Of a DNA stretch of 64,000 bases, positions 1 to 9,712 are shown in pieces (the first letter of the stretch is position 1; the number at the start of each line of letters is the position of its first letter). The position numbers and the translations under genes were made by a program. The notes below the pieces were generated by a model. That model saw nothing but the letters and a program-made list of their open reading frames with translations. It ran no database searches and was not told where the DNA came from. Source of the DNA: Actinomycetes bacterium (GTDB lineage Bacteria > Actinomycetota > Acidimicrobiia > Acidimicrobiales > Acidimicrobilacustridaceae); assembly GCA_029782145.1 (NCBI GenBank), contig JAKOVH010000031.1, forward strand, positions 62,001-126,000, given 5' to 3'.

Positions 1-114
1 GTACATCACGAGGCAGCGACGGCACACGTGACGGCCCGCCACCACCGCGCAGCGGTCGTACTGGTCGGGCCAGTGGTGGGCCAACCAGATGGGGGTGGTC
101 CGCGTGCCCTTCAC
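1..114 (-). CDS. Partial hypothetical protein, N-terminus only (runs off the left edge)
   Basis: A reading frame continues to the window edge. It starts at a GTG that overlaps the stop of the LCP gene by four bases (GTGA), which indicates translational coupling. The 38 visible residues include a tryptophan/histidine-rich start (LAHHWPDQYDRC) and three cysteines in the order C-x11-C-x2-C, which would suit a metal site. Similar starts occur in small actinobacterial membrane proteins of unknown function, but this is recall and not proof. I do not assign a function. The frame is supported by its coupling and by GC-rich codon use like its neighbours. Confidence 0.6.
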   Translation of the reverse strand, partial: MKGTRTTPIWLAHHWPDQYDRCAVVAGRHVCRRCLVMY

Positions 115-1466
115 GCCGCCAGGCCCGCGATCACCCCGGCCGCCGTCGGCTGCAGGTCGAGCACGGCGGCGCCGCCCGTGGTGGTGCGCGGCGTGACGGG
201 CAGGCTCACCGGCTGCGGGTCGATGCCCTTCATGCGCCATCCGAAGCGCAGGGCGTCGAGGTACCCGAGGGTGGTGTCGACCTTCATGCCGGACCCGAGC
301 GCACCAGGGACCCGCAGCAGGGCGATGGGGTTGCGCTCGCCGCCGATCTCGTCCATGAGGGCGGTGAGGAACGCCCGCTGGCGCTCGGTGCGGCCGATGT
401 CGGCGGTGGGGTCGGTCACCCACCGGCCGTCGATGAGCTCGGTGTAGTAGCGGCTGCGCACGTAGGCGAGCGCCTGGGAGCCGTCGAGGTGGTTCCGCCC
501 GGCCTGGTCGACGTAGAGGCCGGAGTGGTCGTCCTTGGCCGGGTGCGGGAAGTCGATGGTGATCCCGCCGACCGCGTCGACGAGCTCGGCGAAGCTCACG
601 AAGTTGATCTCGAGGTAGTGGTCGACGGGGATGCCGAGCTGCTCGACGGCGGTGACGAGGTTGGCCGGGCCGGCGGCGAAGGTGGAGTTGATGCGGCCCT
701 TCTGGCCCGTGGCCGGGTCGGTGACCCACAGGTCCCGCGGCACGGACACGAGCTGGGCGCCGGAGCCCTCGAGGTGCAGGACCATGATCGTGTCGGTGCG
801 AGCGCCCGACACGCCCTCGGAGAGGAAGGCACCCGCGTTGGGGTCGCTGGCCGAGATGCCCTCCCGGGAGTCGGTGCCGACCACCAGGTAGTTGGTGCCC
901 TTGCGCCCGCCCCGAGGGCTGAGCGTCGCCACGTCGACCTTGGGGATGCGCGAGTACTGCCACCAGCCGAAGGCGAACACCATGACCGGTAGGAGGACCA
1001 CCAGCGCCACCGCGACGGCCACGACGGTGCGGGGCCGAACCCGGCGCAGGCGGCGCCCGATCCCGCCGCCGCCCGGGCCACCCGGAGCGCCCGTGCGGGC
1101 CGACGGCGACGGTGGGGGCGGTGGCGGCGCGGCAGCCCCGCCGGCCCCCGCGACCGATGGCGGCGCGGCCACCGGGGCGGCGTCGGCGACACGGTTCGAG
1201 GAGCCGAGGACCTGGCGGCCCCTCGCCCCGGGGATGCCAGACCCGGGCGGCGCAGGCGGGGCGGGCGAGGCCGGTGGCGCGGCAGGGGCCGCTGGTGCGG
1301 CCGGCGCGGGAGCGAGGCCGGCTGCACCCGCCGCCGGCGGCGGCATCGACGCATCCACGACGACACGGCGCGGCTCGGCGCGGCGGGAGCGCCCGAGGAC
1401 GCGTCGGCCCTGCTCGTCGTGGTCGGCCTCAGCCACGACGGGTCGTGGCGTCGGAGGCGGCGGCAC
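111..1466 (-). CDS. LytR-CpsA-Psr (LCP) family cell-wall glycopolymer ligase
   Basis: LCP proteins move undecaprenyl-linked glycopolymers onto peptidoglycan at the outer face of the membrane. The 451-residue product has a long Ala/Pro-rich cytoplasmic tail (about residues 1-140) with two GR[RQ]VLG repeats (near 20 and 83), one membrane segment at about 148-168, then the LCP domain. Family signatures visible are NYLVVGTDSR, the arginine-bearing GARTDTIMVLHL, SVPRDLWV, the YLEINF/VDAVGGI block and ALAYVRSRYY, all in the usual order. A GTG start is used. It is followed by a coupled partial gene. The Pro-rich tail is longer than in most LCP proteins and could be a docking region (inference). Confidence 0.9.
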   Translation of the reverse strand: MPPPPTPRPVVAEADHDEQGRRVLGRSRRAEPRRVVVDASMPPPAAGAAGLAPAPAAPAAPAAPPASPAPPAPPGSGIPGARGRQVLGSSNRVADAAPVAAPPSVAGAGGAAAPPPPPPSPSARTGAPGGPGGGGIGRRLRRVRPRTVVAVAVALVVLLPVMVFAFGWWQYSRIPKVDVATLSPRGGRKGTNYLVVGTDSREGISASDPNAGAFLSEGVSGARTDTIMVLHLEGSGAQLVSVPRDLWVTDPATGQKGRINSTFAAGPANLVTAVEQLGIPVDHYLEINFVSFAELVDAVGGITIDFPHPAKDDHSGLYVDQAGRNHLDGSQALAYVRSRYYTELIDGRWVTDPTADIGRTERQRAFLTALMDEIGGERNPIALLRVPGALGSGMKVDTTLGYLDALRFGWRMKGIDPQPVSLPVTPRTTTGGAAVLDLQPTAAGVIAGLAA

Positions 1467-1543
1467 GGGAGGCGGCGTCCGGCATGGCGGCGATGGTAGG
1501 GCGGTCCGCGCTCACGTCCGCGGCAGCCCCGGCCCCTTGCCAG

Positions 1544-1588
1544 AGCTGGTTCTGTTCGTTGCGGTTCCCGGAACGAACAGAACCAGCT
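1544..1588. terminator. 17-bp perfect inverted repeat between the methyltransferase and LCP genes
   Basis: Arms at 1544-1560 and 1572-1588 pair perfectly around an 11-base spacer that can itself fold. There is no T-run on either side. It lies downstream of the methyltransferase stop and upstream of the LCP start on the same strand, so it may be a U-less terminator for the first gene. It could also be a mobile palindrome, but no second copy was seen in the window. Confidence 0.5.
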
Positions 1589-1602
1589 TCGGAAGGTCGG
1601 GA

Positions 1603-2304
1603 TCAGGCCGGCGGCCGGTGGTGCAGGACGCCGGTGACGACCATGTGGCGGTCGGCGACCACGACGAGCTCCAGCTCCTCGTCGAGGCCGGCATCGACGA
1701 GCTGCCGGCGGACCTCCTCGGGCCGGTAGGCGGCCCGCAGCGACGCCCGGAAGTCGTCCTGCAGCACGACGGACTCGCCCGCGGCGTGGGTGGCCACCAG
1801 CTCGTCGACGGCGTCGTCGTCGACGGGGCGCAGCAGGTCGACGACGTGCACCACGGCGCCGGGTGCGGCCAGCTGCTGCACGGTGCGCCACAGCGCGGCC
1901 GGCTCGGCGAGGTGGTGCAGGAGGCTGTTCGACACCACCACGTCGAACCGGCCGAGCTCGGCGAGCGCGGCGGGCGCGGCCGGCAGGCGCAGCGCCACCA
2001 ACCGCACCCGGTCGGCCAGGCCCAGCCGGTCGATGCGTTCCCGGCCCAGCGCCAGCATGCGGGCGCCGGCGTCGACGCCCACGACCTCGGCCGCCGGGAG
2101 CGCCCGGGCAACGCGTGCCGTCACGTCGGCGGGGCCGCAGCCCAGGTCGACCACCCGCTTCGCGCCGACCACGTGAGGGTGGCGCTGGAGCAGCCCGTCG
2201 ACGACGCCCTGGTGCGCCTCGGCGAAGTCGGCCTCGCTGTAGGCCCGGGCCTGGGCGGGCTCCTCCATCAGCTCGGGCTCCGGCACCCGCTCGTCCAGTC
2301 GCAC
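1603..2304 (-). CDS. Class I SAM-dependent methyltransferase
   Basis: A 233-residue Rossmann methyltransferase. Motif I (VVDLGCGPADV) is near residue 51, an acidic SAM-binding residue sits in VVGVDAG near 76, and the post-motif VVVSNSLLHHL is near 120. The substrate is unknown. The last third (HHRPPA end) carries no second domain. The GTG start follows a TACCGT -10 box by six bases, so the mRNA is probably leaderless and divergent from the GT87 gene. No operon partner is evident: a long inverted repeat separates it from the LCP gene downstream. Confidence 0.8.
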   Translation of the reverse strand: MRLDERVPEPELMEEPAQARAYSEADFAEAHQGVVDGLLQRHPHVVGAKRVVDLGCGPADVTARVARALPAAEVVGVDAGARMLALGRERIDRLGLADRVRLVALRLPAAPAALAELGRFDVVVSNSLLHHLAEPAALWRTVQQLAAPGAVVHVVDLLRPVDDDAVDELVATHAAGESVVLQDDFRASLRAAYRPEEVRRQLVDAGLDEELELVVVADRHMVVTGVLHHRPPA

Positions 2305-2310
2305 GGCCCG

Positions 2311-2316
2311 ACGGTA
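2311..2316 (-). promoter_or_regulatory. -10 box TACCGT of a leaderless promoter (methyltransferase)
   Basis: TACCGT on the minus strand ends six bases before the GTG start at 2304. Transcription would begin at or next to the start codon. It shares a 56-base divergent spacer with the GT87 promoter. Confidence 0.5.
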
Positions 2317-2348
2317 CCCGCCGCCCGCTGGCGGCCCGCGGCGACGAC

Positions 2349-2354
2349 TAGCGT
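2349..2354 (+). promoter_or_regulatory. -10 box TAGCGT of a leaderless promoter (GT87 gene)
   Basis: TAGCGT ends six bases before the GTG at 2361 and no Shine-Dalgarno sequence is present, which is the leaderless arrangement common in actinobacteria. Confidence 0.5.
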
Positions 2355-2360
2355 CCCGTC

Positions 2361-3803
2361 GTGCCCGAGTGGCTCTTCGAGCTCTTCAACCCGTGGACCA
2401 CGCCGGCCGCGTTGGGCCTGGCGGTCGTCGGCGTGGCGTGGGCGTGCGGTGTGAGGGGCCGGCGCCTGGCCCTGCTCGCCGCCGCCACCGCGGCCGGGCT
2501 GGGCCTCTGGCAGGGCTGGAAGATCGGCCCGCCCAGCGGTCTGCTCGACCTGCAGATCTACGTGGGGTCGGCCCGGGGCTGGTTGCAGGGCGGCTCCCTC
2601 TACGACTACCGCGACGGGGTCCACAACCTGGGCGCGACCTACCCGCCGGTCGGGCCCGTGTTCTTCGCCCTCTTCGAGCCGATGTCGGCGGAGTGCCGCG
2701 AGATCCTCTGGAGCGCCGTGAGCCTCGTCGCCCTCGGCGCCACCGCGTGGTTCGCCGCCGAGCTCGCCGGCGTCGAGCGGGCCCGCCGCACGACCTGGGC
2801 CCTCTGGGCGTTCGCCGCTGCGGTCGTCACCTTGCCCGTGTGGCTCACCCTGCGGCAGGGGCAGGTCAACATCGTGCTGTGGCTGCTGGTCGTCGCCGAC
2901 GTGGCGGCGCTCGGACGGCGCTCCCGCTGGAGCGGCATCGGCATCGGGGTGGCCACCGCCGTCAAGCTGGTGCCCGGGCTGTTCATCGTCTGGTTGGTGC
3001 TGGCCCGCCGCCGGGCGGCGGCGACCCGGGCGGTGCTGGCCGCGGTCGGCGCCACGGCGCTGGGCTGGGTCCTGGCGCCGTCCGACTCACGGCTCTACTG
3101 GACGACGCTGATCTTCGACTCCGACCGCATCGGACGGGTCGACGATCCCGCCAACAACTCGCTGCTCGGCCTCGTCGGTCGGGCGATCGGCCCGGGGCCC
3201 GCCCGCACCGCGGTCTGGCTCGCGGCGGCAGGCCTGGTGCTGGTGGTGGGGCTGTGGCGGGGGGTGGAGGCGGCCCGCCGCGACGACCTGCTGTGCGCCA
3301 CGGCGGTGGTGGGCTGCGCCGGCACGCTGGTCAGCCCCATCTCGTGGACCCACCACCTCGGCTTCGCGGTGCTGGCGCTGGCGGTCTTCGCCACCCGGCG
3401 CCCCCGGCCGTGGGCGGTGGCTGGTGTGGTGGCGGCGTGGATCGTCCTGGTGAGCCCGGGGGGCCACGGCAACGAGGTGGCGACGTCGACGATCCGCACC
3501 GCCGGGTTGCTGGCGATCGTGGCCTTCCTGCCGATCGTCACCGGCCGTTCCGCCGCCGGACGATCCTCGCCCGGCGCCGGCGCCAGGCGCACTGCGGGAG
3601 CGAGCTCAGGCGGGGACGACGCCGAGCACCCGGTCGACGAACTCGCGGCTGCCGCCCTCGAGGTCGTTGCGCCGGATGGTCATGCCTCCGAGCACGTCGG
3701 CGCCGCGCTCGACCATGAGGTCGGTGAGCTTCTCGAGGGTCTTGCCCGGGTCGAGGGCGAAGGTGCAGAACACGGCGCACCGCTTGCCGGTGAGGACCGG
3801 TAG
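2361..3803 (+). CDS. GT87 (DUF2029) polyprenol-phosphate-mannose-type mannosyltransferase
   Basis: A multi-pass membrane glycosyltransferase. GT87 enzymes use polyprenol-phosphomannose to mannosylate lipoglycans on the outer membrane face. The sequence shows successive hydrophobic segments, the family block SGLLDLQIYVGSARGWLQGG with a conserved Asp in the first loop, YPPVGPVFFALFEPMS, and LPVWLTLRQGQVNIVLWLL. The frame has no stop until it has run 198 bases into the antisense of the flavodoxin gene. The last ~75 residues (after SAAGRSSPGAG) are therefore acidic, non-membrane and probably accidental. The true family homology likely ends near residue 400. It has a GTG start with a leaderless promoter. 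Confidence 0.75.
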   Translation: MPEWLFELFNPWTTPAALGLAVVGVAWACGVRGRRLALLAAATAAGLGLWQGWKIGPPSGLLDLQIYVGSARGWLQGGSLYDYRDGVHNLGATYPPVGPVFFALFEPMSAECREILWSAVSLVALGATAWFAAELAGVERARRTTWALWAFAAAVVTLPVWLTLRQGQVNIVLWLLVVADVAALGRRSRWSGIGIGVATAVKLVPGLFIVWLVLARRRAAATRAVLAAVGATALGWVLAPSDSRLYWTTLIFDSDRIGRVDDPANNSLLGLVGRAIGPGPARTAVWLAAAGLVLVVGLWRGVEAARRDDLLCATAVVGCAGTLVSPISWTHHLGFAVLALAVFATRRPRPWAVAGVVAAWIVLVSPGGHGNEVATSTIRTAGLLAIVAFLPIVTGRSAAGRSSPGAGARRTAGASSGGDDAEHPVDELAAAALEVVAPDGHASEHVGAALDHEVGELLEGLARVEGEGAEHGAPLAGEDR

Positions 3804-4028
3804 CTGCGAGAGGCGGCCGGCCCGGGCCGGCCGCTGGGCGAAGAAGAACAGCCCGTCGGTCCAGCTGCCCACGATCACGAGGTCGGCGTCGGCCACGGCC
3901 TGGTAGTCGACCGCGGTGGTGGGGCAGACCGTGGTGGCGACGCCCTCGGCCACCAACCCCTGGCCGATCAGCTCGGCCGCGGTGCGGGTGTTGCCGGTGA
4001 GGCTCTCGTAGATCACGACGGCTCGCAT
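3606..4028 (-). CDS. Flavodoxin-like FMN protein
   Basis: A 140-residue flavodoxin fold protein carrying electrons on FMN in the cytoplasm. The N-terminal phosphate-binding loop [19 protein letters not shown] matches the T/S-x-T-G-N-T FMN signature. [13 protein letters not shown] is the second flavin loop and [12 protein letters not shown] the third. The upstream sequence reads CAAGGAGCTGCGGCG before the ATG, giving a clear ribosome site. Its 3' half is overlapped antisense by the GT87 frame. A redox partner (ferredoxin reductase) is not adjacent, so the reaction served is unknown. Confidence 0.85.
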   Translation of the reverse strand: MRAVVIYESLTGNTRTAAELIGQGLVAEGVATTVCPTTAVDYQAVADADLVIVGSWTDGLFFFAQRPARAGRLSQLPVLTGKRCAVFCTFALDPGKTLEKLTDLMVERGADVLGGMTIRRNDLEGGSREFVDRVLGVVPA

Positions 4029-4196
4029 CGCCGCAGCTCCTTGGGACTCCGGTGGAACCGGCCGAGACTACCGCGCCACCCTGGGCGCCCCGCAGGACCG
4101 AAGGTCCCGATCCGCCGCCTCCGGCGATCGGACGCCCGCCGCCGGCGGTTCGGCCTCGAGGAGCCGGCGGGTTCGTGGCCCGTCGGGGCGCGGCGG

Positions 4197-4202
4197 TACC
4201 GT
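4197..4202 (+). promoter_or_regulatory. -10 box TACCGT before the fumarase gene
   Basis: TACCGT ends seven bases before the ATG at 4210 and no Shine-Dalgarno sequence intervenes, so transcription is probably leaderless. Confidence 0.45.
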
Positions 4203-4209
4203 TCGGCCC

Positions 4210-5850
<1,641 letters not shown>

Positions 5851-5917
5851 CCCTCAGCTCCGGGCGCGGTTCGGGGCGACGCGCTACTGGCGCACGGTCG
5901 CCGGGCGGGGCACGATG

Positions 5918-5981
5918 GGGCGTACCCAAGGTCCGCCCCCGGCTGGGACATCGGGCGGACCCCGTCCCCGGAGGTACGCCC
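5918..5981 (+). promoter_or_regulatory. Two-tier hairpin ending at the start codon of the next gene
   Basis: An outer 9-bp stem (5918-5926 with 5973-5981) encloses an inner 9-bp stem (5930-5938 with 5953-5961, 14-base loop). The Shine-Dalgarno GGAGG (5970-5974) is partly inside the outer stem, and the right arm touches the ATG at 5982. It may terminate the fumarase mRNA, gate translation of the small gene, or both. Confidence 0.6.
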
Positions 5982-6293
5982 ATGGGAGCACGGCATCGTG
6001 GCCAGCGTCGCGACGGACGGGTGATCCCCGCCCGCGACATGCGGCAGGTGGAGCACCGCAAGGTCCGCCACCAGGCCACCATCCAGCTGCGCGAAGCGGC
6101 CTACGGCGCCGACCCCGACGGGTTGGTGCTGGCCGAGGACATCCGGCGCCACGGCTACGGCGAGATCTCCGAGCGCCCCGAGCCGCGGGTGGCGACGCGC
6201 CGGCTGCGCCACTGGAAGACGCCGTTCTGGAAGCGCCGCACCTCCCTGCGAGCCCAGCGCTGGGCGCTCGCCGGCACCGAGCTCGACCTCTGA
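5982..6293 (+). CDS. Small basic hypothetical protein (103 aa)
   Basis: The protein is strongly basic and arginine-rich (MGARHRGQRRDGRVIPARD start, RRLRHWKTPFWKRRTSLRAQ near the end) with an acidic patch in the middle (GADPDGLVLAEDIRRHGYGE). No signal peptide or membrane segment is seen. The start is set by GGAGGTACGCCC before the ATG. I do not recognise a family. The composition would allow nucleic-acid or membrane-surface binding, but this is inference only. The gene sits alone between the fumarase gene and the NlpC/P60 gene, behind an RBS-sequestering hairpin. Confidence 0.65.
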   Translation: MGARHRGQRRDGRVIPARDMRQVEHRKVRHQATIQLREAAYGADPDGLVLAEDIRRHGYGEISERPEPRVATRRLRHWKTPFWKRRTSLRAQRWALAGTELDL

Positions 6294-6339
6294 ACGAACC
6301 CGTCACCTGAGGTTCGGATCGCCGCCACCGGGTGGCCAC

Positions 6340-6420
6340 TCGGCCGACAACGGCTCCCTCTAGGGTCCGCGCCGGGCACGCCTTCGTGGTGCCCCTAAGG
6401 ATCCCCCTGCTGTCGGCCGA
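6340..6420 (+). promoter_or_regulatory. Structured 5' region of the NlpC/P60 gene
   Basis: A 10-bp closing stem (6340-6349 with 6411-6420) encloses a hairpin (GGGCAC 6374-6379 with GTGCCC 6389-6394). A TAGGGT box at 6361-6366 could be the -10 of the gene. The structure ends ten bases before the start codon. It resembles a regulatory leader or a terminator plus promoter. It does not match the c-di-AMP (ydaO) riboswitch often found before such genes. Confidence 0.4.
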
Positions 6421-6432
6421 AAACCCCAGGTG

Positions 6433-8025
6433 ATGACCCTGCCCCGACGCCGAGTCCTCGCGCGTCGCGCCCTGCTGATCGCCGCCCTCGTGGGCGGTCT
6501 CGTCGCGCCCGTGGCCGCACCGGCGACCCCGGTGTCGGCCGACCCCGCCCAGGACGTCGCCCATGCCGTCGGCGACTACGACGCCACCCGGGCCGCCGTG
6601 GCGACCACCGAGGCGACCCTGCGCGACGCCGAGGCCCAGCGGGCCCAGGCCCTGGCCGAGCGGGCGGACGCCTCGGCCGAGCTCGACCGGCGCAACGCCG
6701 AGCTGCAGGACCAGCGCGACCGCTACGCCGCCCTCAGCGCCGAGTACTACGTGCGCCAGGGGGCCAAGGACAAGACGGTCAACAGCAGCATGTACCTGGC
6801 CCTGTCGGGCCGGCGGGAGCTGCTCGACGACGCCAAGGACGCCCAGAAGGCCGCCGCCCGCCGCATGAAGGACGCCGAGAAGGCGCTGGCGGCACGAGAG
6901 AGCACCTACGCCACCGCCACCCGGCACCACGACGAGGCGGTGACCAAGGCCGACACCGCCGGGGCGGCCGCCGACACCGCCATCGCCGCCACCGGCGCCA
7001 GGGACCTGCCCGCCATCGCCTACCTCGCGTACCGCGGGGCGGCGGACCGGGCCAACGCCGGCCACCCGGACTGCAAGCTGTCGGCCGCCGTCCTCGCCGG
7101 CCTCGGCCGCATCAGCTCGGGCCACGGGCGCAACCAGGGATCGGCCCCTGACCACCTCGGTCGGGTGAGCCCGCTGCTGCGAGGCCTGCGAGGCACCCGC
7201 ACGGCCGACACCGACGGCGGCGAGATCGACGGCGACAGCGGAGGCGATCGTGCCGTCGGCCCCATGCAGCTCTCACCGGCGACGTGGCGGGACCACGCCG
7301 TCGACGGCGACGGCGACGGCGCCACCGATCCCGACAGCCTCTTCGACGCGGCCGCCACCACCGCCGAGCTGCTGTGCGCCAACGGCGCCCCACTCGACAC
7401 CTTCGCCCCGCTCGACCGCGCCGTCGACCGCTTCCTCGGTGAGGGGCAGCAGACGGCGGTCGCGCTCGGCGCGGCCCGCCGCTACGCCCGCACGGCCGGG
7501 CTCGACATGGGGAGCGTGCCCAACGACCCGAACGCGACGGCAGGCGACGGCAGCCCCCAGTTCGACACGAGCGACACGAACCTCCAGCCCGGCGACGTCC
7601 TGGGCATGATCGACTGGGCGATGACCCGGGTCGGCACGCCGTACTCCCAGTGCCTCGGCGTCGAGGCCCGCCCGCAGGACCCGGAGTGCCCACCGGGCAC
7701 CAACCGCTTCGGCGCCGGCTTCTTCGACTGCTCGGGCTTCGTCAGCAGCGCCTACCGCCGCATCGGCCTGGCCATCCCGGCCACGACCTACGCCATGGAG
7801 GCCGACCCGCGCTTCATGAGCACCCTGGTCGCCGACCACATCGACCTGTCGGTCATGCAGCCCGGCGACGTGTTCTTGATGGACGGCCACACCGGCATGT
7901 ACGTCGGTGGCGGGATGATCATCCACGCCGTCGGCGGCGGCCTCACCTACCAGCCGGTGCCCGGGTGGGTGGCCAACGGCACCTTCGCCGTGCTGCGGCC
8001 CGCCGAGCTCCTCCCGCCGGTGTAG
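6433..8025 (+). CDS. Secreted coiled-coil / degenerate transglycosylase / NlpC-P60 peptidoglycan hydrolase
   Basis: A 530-residue envelope protein. Residues 1-37 form a Tat- or Sec-like signal (MTLPRRRVLARRALLIAALV) with a cut site after VSA. Residues ~45-170 are a long Ala/Asp/Arg coiled coil like those of RipA/FtsX-activated hydrolases. Residues ~215-350 follow the lytic-transglycosylase layout (VLAGLGRISSGHG, VGPMQLSPATWRDHAVDGDGDG), but the expected Glu of R-[IV]-E-S-G-H-G is Ser228. The C-terminal ~150 residues are NlpC/P60 with DCSGFVSSAY (Cys about 433) and DGHTGMYVGGGMIIHA carrying the His. It probably cuts D-iGlu-mDap bonds. A GTG three bases upstream is an alternative start. Confidence 0.85.
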   Translation: MTLPRRRVLARRALLIAALVGGLVAPVAAPATPVSADPAQDVAHAVGDYDATRAAVATTEATLRDAEAQRAQALAERADASAELDRRNAELQDQRDRYAALSAEYYVRQGAKDKTVNSSMYLALSGRRELLDDAKDAQKAAARRMKDAEKALAARESTYATATRHHDEAVTKADTAGAAADTAIAATGARDLPAIAYLAYRGAADRANAGHPDCKLSAAVLAGLGRISSGHGRNQGSAPDHLGRVSPLLRGLRGTRTADTDGGEIDGDSGGDRAVGPMQLSPATWRDHAVDGDGDGATDPDSLFDAAATTAELLCANGAPLDTFAPLDRAVDRFLGEGQQTAVALGAARRYARTAGLDMGSVPNDPNATAGDGSPQFDTSDTNLQPGDVLGMIDWAMTRVGTPYSQCLGVEARPQDPECPPGTNRFGAGFFDCSGFVSSAYRRIGLAIPATTYAMEADPRFMSTLVADHIDLSVMQPGDVFLMDGHTGMYVGGGMIIHAVGGGLTYQPVPGWVANGTFAVLRPAELLPPV

Positions 8026-8053
8026 CGGCCCGTTCCCGGCGACCGCACGGGGC

Positions 8054-9625
8054 CTACGGGCGCGGCGCCGGGCTCCACGGCTTGTCGCGGAACTGGTCGC
8101 GCAGGTCGGTCTTGAGGATCTTGCCCAGGGTGTTGTTGCGGGGCAGGGCCTCGACCACCTCGAGCTGCTCGGGGATCTTCTGAACCATCAGCTCGTGGTC
8201 CTTGAGGTAGGCCACCATCTCGGCGAACTCGAGCGGTTCGGCGCCGGTGGCCGTCTCGACCACGGCGCACACCCGCTCGCCCCGCTCGCGGTCGGGCAGG
8301 CCGATCACGGCGACGTCGCCCACCTTGGGGTGCTGGTAGAGCAGGTCCTCGATCTCCTTCGCGGAGATGTTCTCGCCCTTGCGGATGATGACGTCCTTGA
8401 GCCGGCCGGTGAGCACGACGTGGCCGGCCTCGTCGAGGTGGCCGAGGTCGCCGGTGCGGAACCAGCCCTCGTCGTCGAACGCGTCGGCGTCGAGGGCCGG
8501 GTCGGTGTAGCCCTTGAACACCATGGGCCCCTTGACCCGCACCTCGCCGTCGTGGCCCTGCGGCGCCTCGTGCCCGTCGAGGGAGACGATGCGCACCTGG
8601 CAGGCCGTGACGGGGTGGCCGTCGGTGTACATGAGCTGGGCCTCGGTGTCGTCGGGGCCGCCCTGGGCGATCATCGGGCACTCCGTCATGCCGTACCCGT
8701 GGCACACGGGGATGCCCATCTCCTCCTTGACCTCGGTGTACATCTCCGGCGGCTTCGGGGCCCCGCCGCCCGACAGCAGCCGCAGCGACGGGATGATCGG
8801 CGTGCCCGGCTGCGTGCGCTGCTTCGACAGGTACATCTGGTAGAAGGCGGGGCCGCCGCCGGCCATGGTGGCGCCCTTGCGGGCGAACAGCTCCACCGCC
8901 TTGTCGAGGTCGAAGGCCTCGATGAGCACGGCGCCGCAGCCCCGGTACAGCAGCATCATCAGGTAGTCGGGCCCGGCGATGTGGGAGTACGGGAAGGCGA
9001 TGGAGCCGACATCCTCGGCCGTGAGCTCCAGGGCGTCGGCCAGGCCCAGCCCGCCCGCCATCAGGGTGCGGTCGGAGTGCTGCACGCCCTTGGGCGCCGA
9101 GGTGGTGCCAGAGGTGTAGTAGATCCACCGGACCTCGTCGCCGTCGGTGGGCGCCGGCGGGAGGGTGGCCGGGTCACCGTCGGGCAGCGAGTCGTAGGTG
9201 ACCAGCACCTTCGGGTCGATCCCGTGCTCCTCGGCGATGCGCCCCGCCATGGCCACGAAGTCGAAGCCGTTCCAGTCGCCGGGGACGCAGAAGAGCTCGG
9301 CCCTGGTCTGCGCGACCACGAAGCCGACCTCACGATCCCGGTAGAGCGGGAGGATCGGGTTCTGGACGGCACCGAGGCGGGCGAGGGCGAGCGACAGCGC
9401 CACCGTCTCGATGCGCGTCGGCAGCTGCCAGGTGACCCGGGTGCCACGGCCGACACCCATGGCGTGGAGGCCCGCCGCGGCGCGCTCGGCCATGTCCCGC
9501 AGCTCGGCGAAGGTGACCTGCCGGTCGCTCTCGATCAGGGCCGCCAGGTCCGGGGAGGCGGCAGCCCGGGCCTCCACCAGCTGCCACATGGTCGTCGCCT
9601 GCTCGACCCCATCCGCTGCGCTCAC
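8054..9625 (-). CDS. Acyl-CoA synthetase / AMP-dependent ligase
   Basis: A 523-residue ANL-family enzyme that activates a carboxylic acid as acyl-AMP and transfers it to CoA. Motifs in order: IYYTSGTTSAPKGVQHS (P-loop A3), GYGMTECP (A5), DEGWFRTGDLG (A7), GRLKDVIIRKGENIS (A8) and NNTLGKILKTDLR with the A10 catalytic lysine. It lacks N- or C-terminal extensions. GGGGAGG lies before the GTG start. The divergent zinc dehydrogenase and nearby thiolase/DUF35 pair suggest catabolism of a fatty, aromatic or steroid-like acid, but the substrate cannot be read from the sequence. Confidence 0.92.
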   Translation of the reverse strand: MSAADGVEQATTMWQLVEARAAASPDLAALIESDRQVTFAELRDMAERAAAGLHAMGVGRGTRVTWQLPTRIETVALSLALARLGAVQNPILPLYRDREVGFVVAQTRAELFCVPGDWNGFDFVAMAGRIAEEHGIDPKVLVTYDSLPDGDPATLPPAPTDGDEVRWIYYTSGTTSAPKGVQHSDRTLMAGGLGLADALELTAEDVGSIAFPYSHIAGPDYLMMLLYRGCGAVLIEAFDLDKAVELFARKGATMAGGGPAFYQMYLSKQRTQPGTPIIPSLRLLSGGGAPKPPEMYTEVKEEMGIPVCHGYGMTECPMIAQGGPDDTEAQLMYTDGHPVTACQVRIVSLDGHEAPQGHDGEVRVKGPMVFKGYTDPALDADAFDDEGWFRTGDLGHLDEAGHVVLTGRLKDVIIRKGENISAKEIEDLLYQHPKVGDVAVIGLPDRERGERVCAVVETATGAEPLEFAEMVAYLKDHELMVQKIPEQLEVVEALPRNNTLGKILKTDLRDQFRDKPWSPAPRP

Positions 9626-9712
9626 GTCGCCTCCCCGTCGCCGATCCGAGGCCCCATCATGCCGCGTGGTGCCCGGGCGCACCGCACCGTGCCGAGTGCC
9701 AGACTCCCCGGC

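Noticed and set aside
6296-6432. c-di-AMP (ydaO) riboswitch before the NlpC/P60 gene
   Set aside because: The conserved core of that class is not visible; only a generic stem remains, so it was listed as an unclassified structure.
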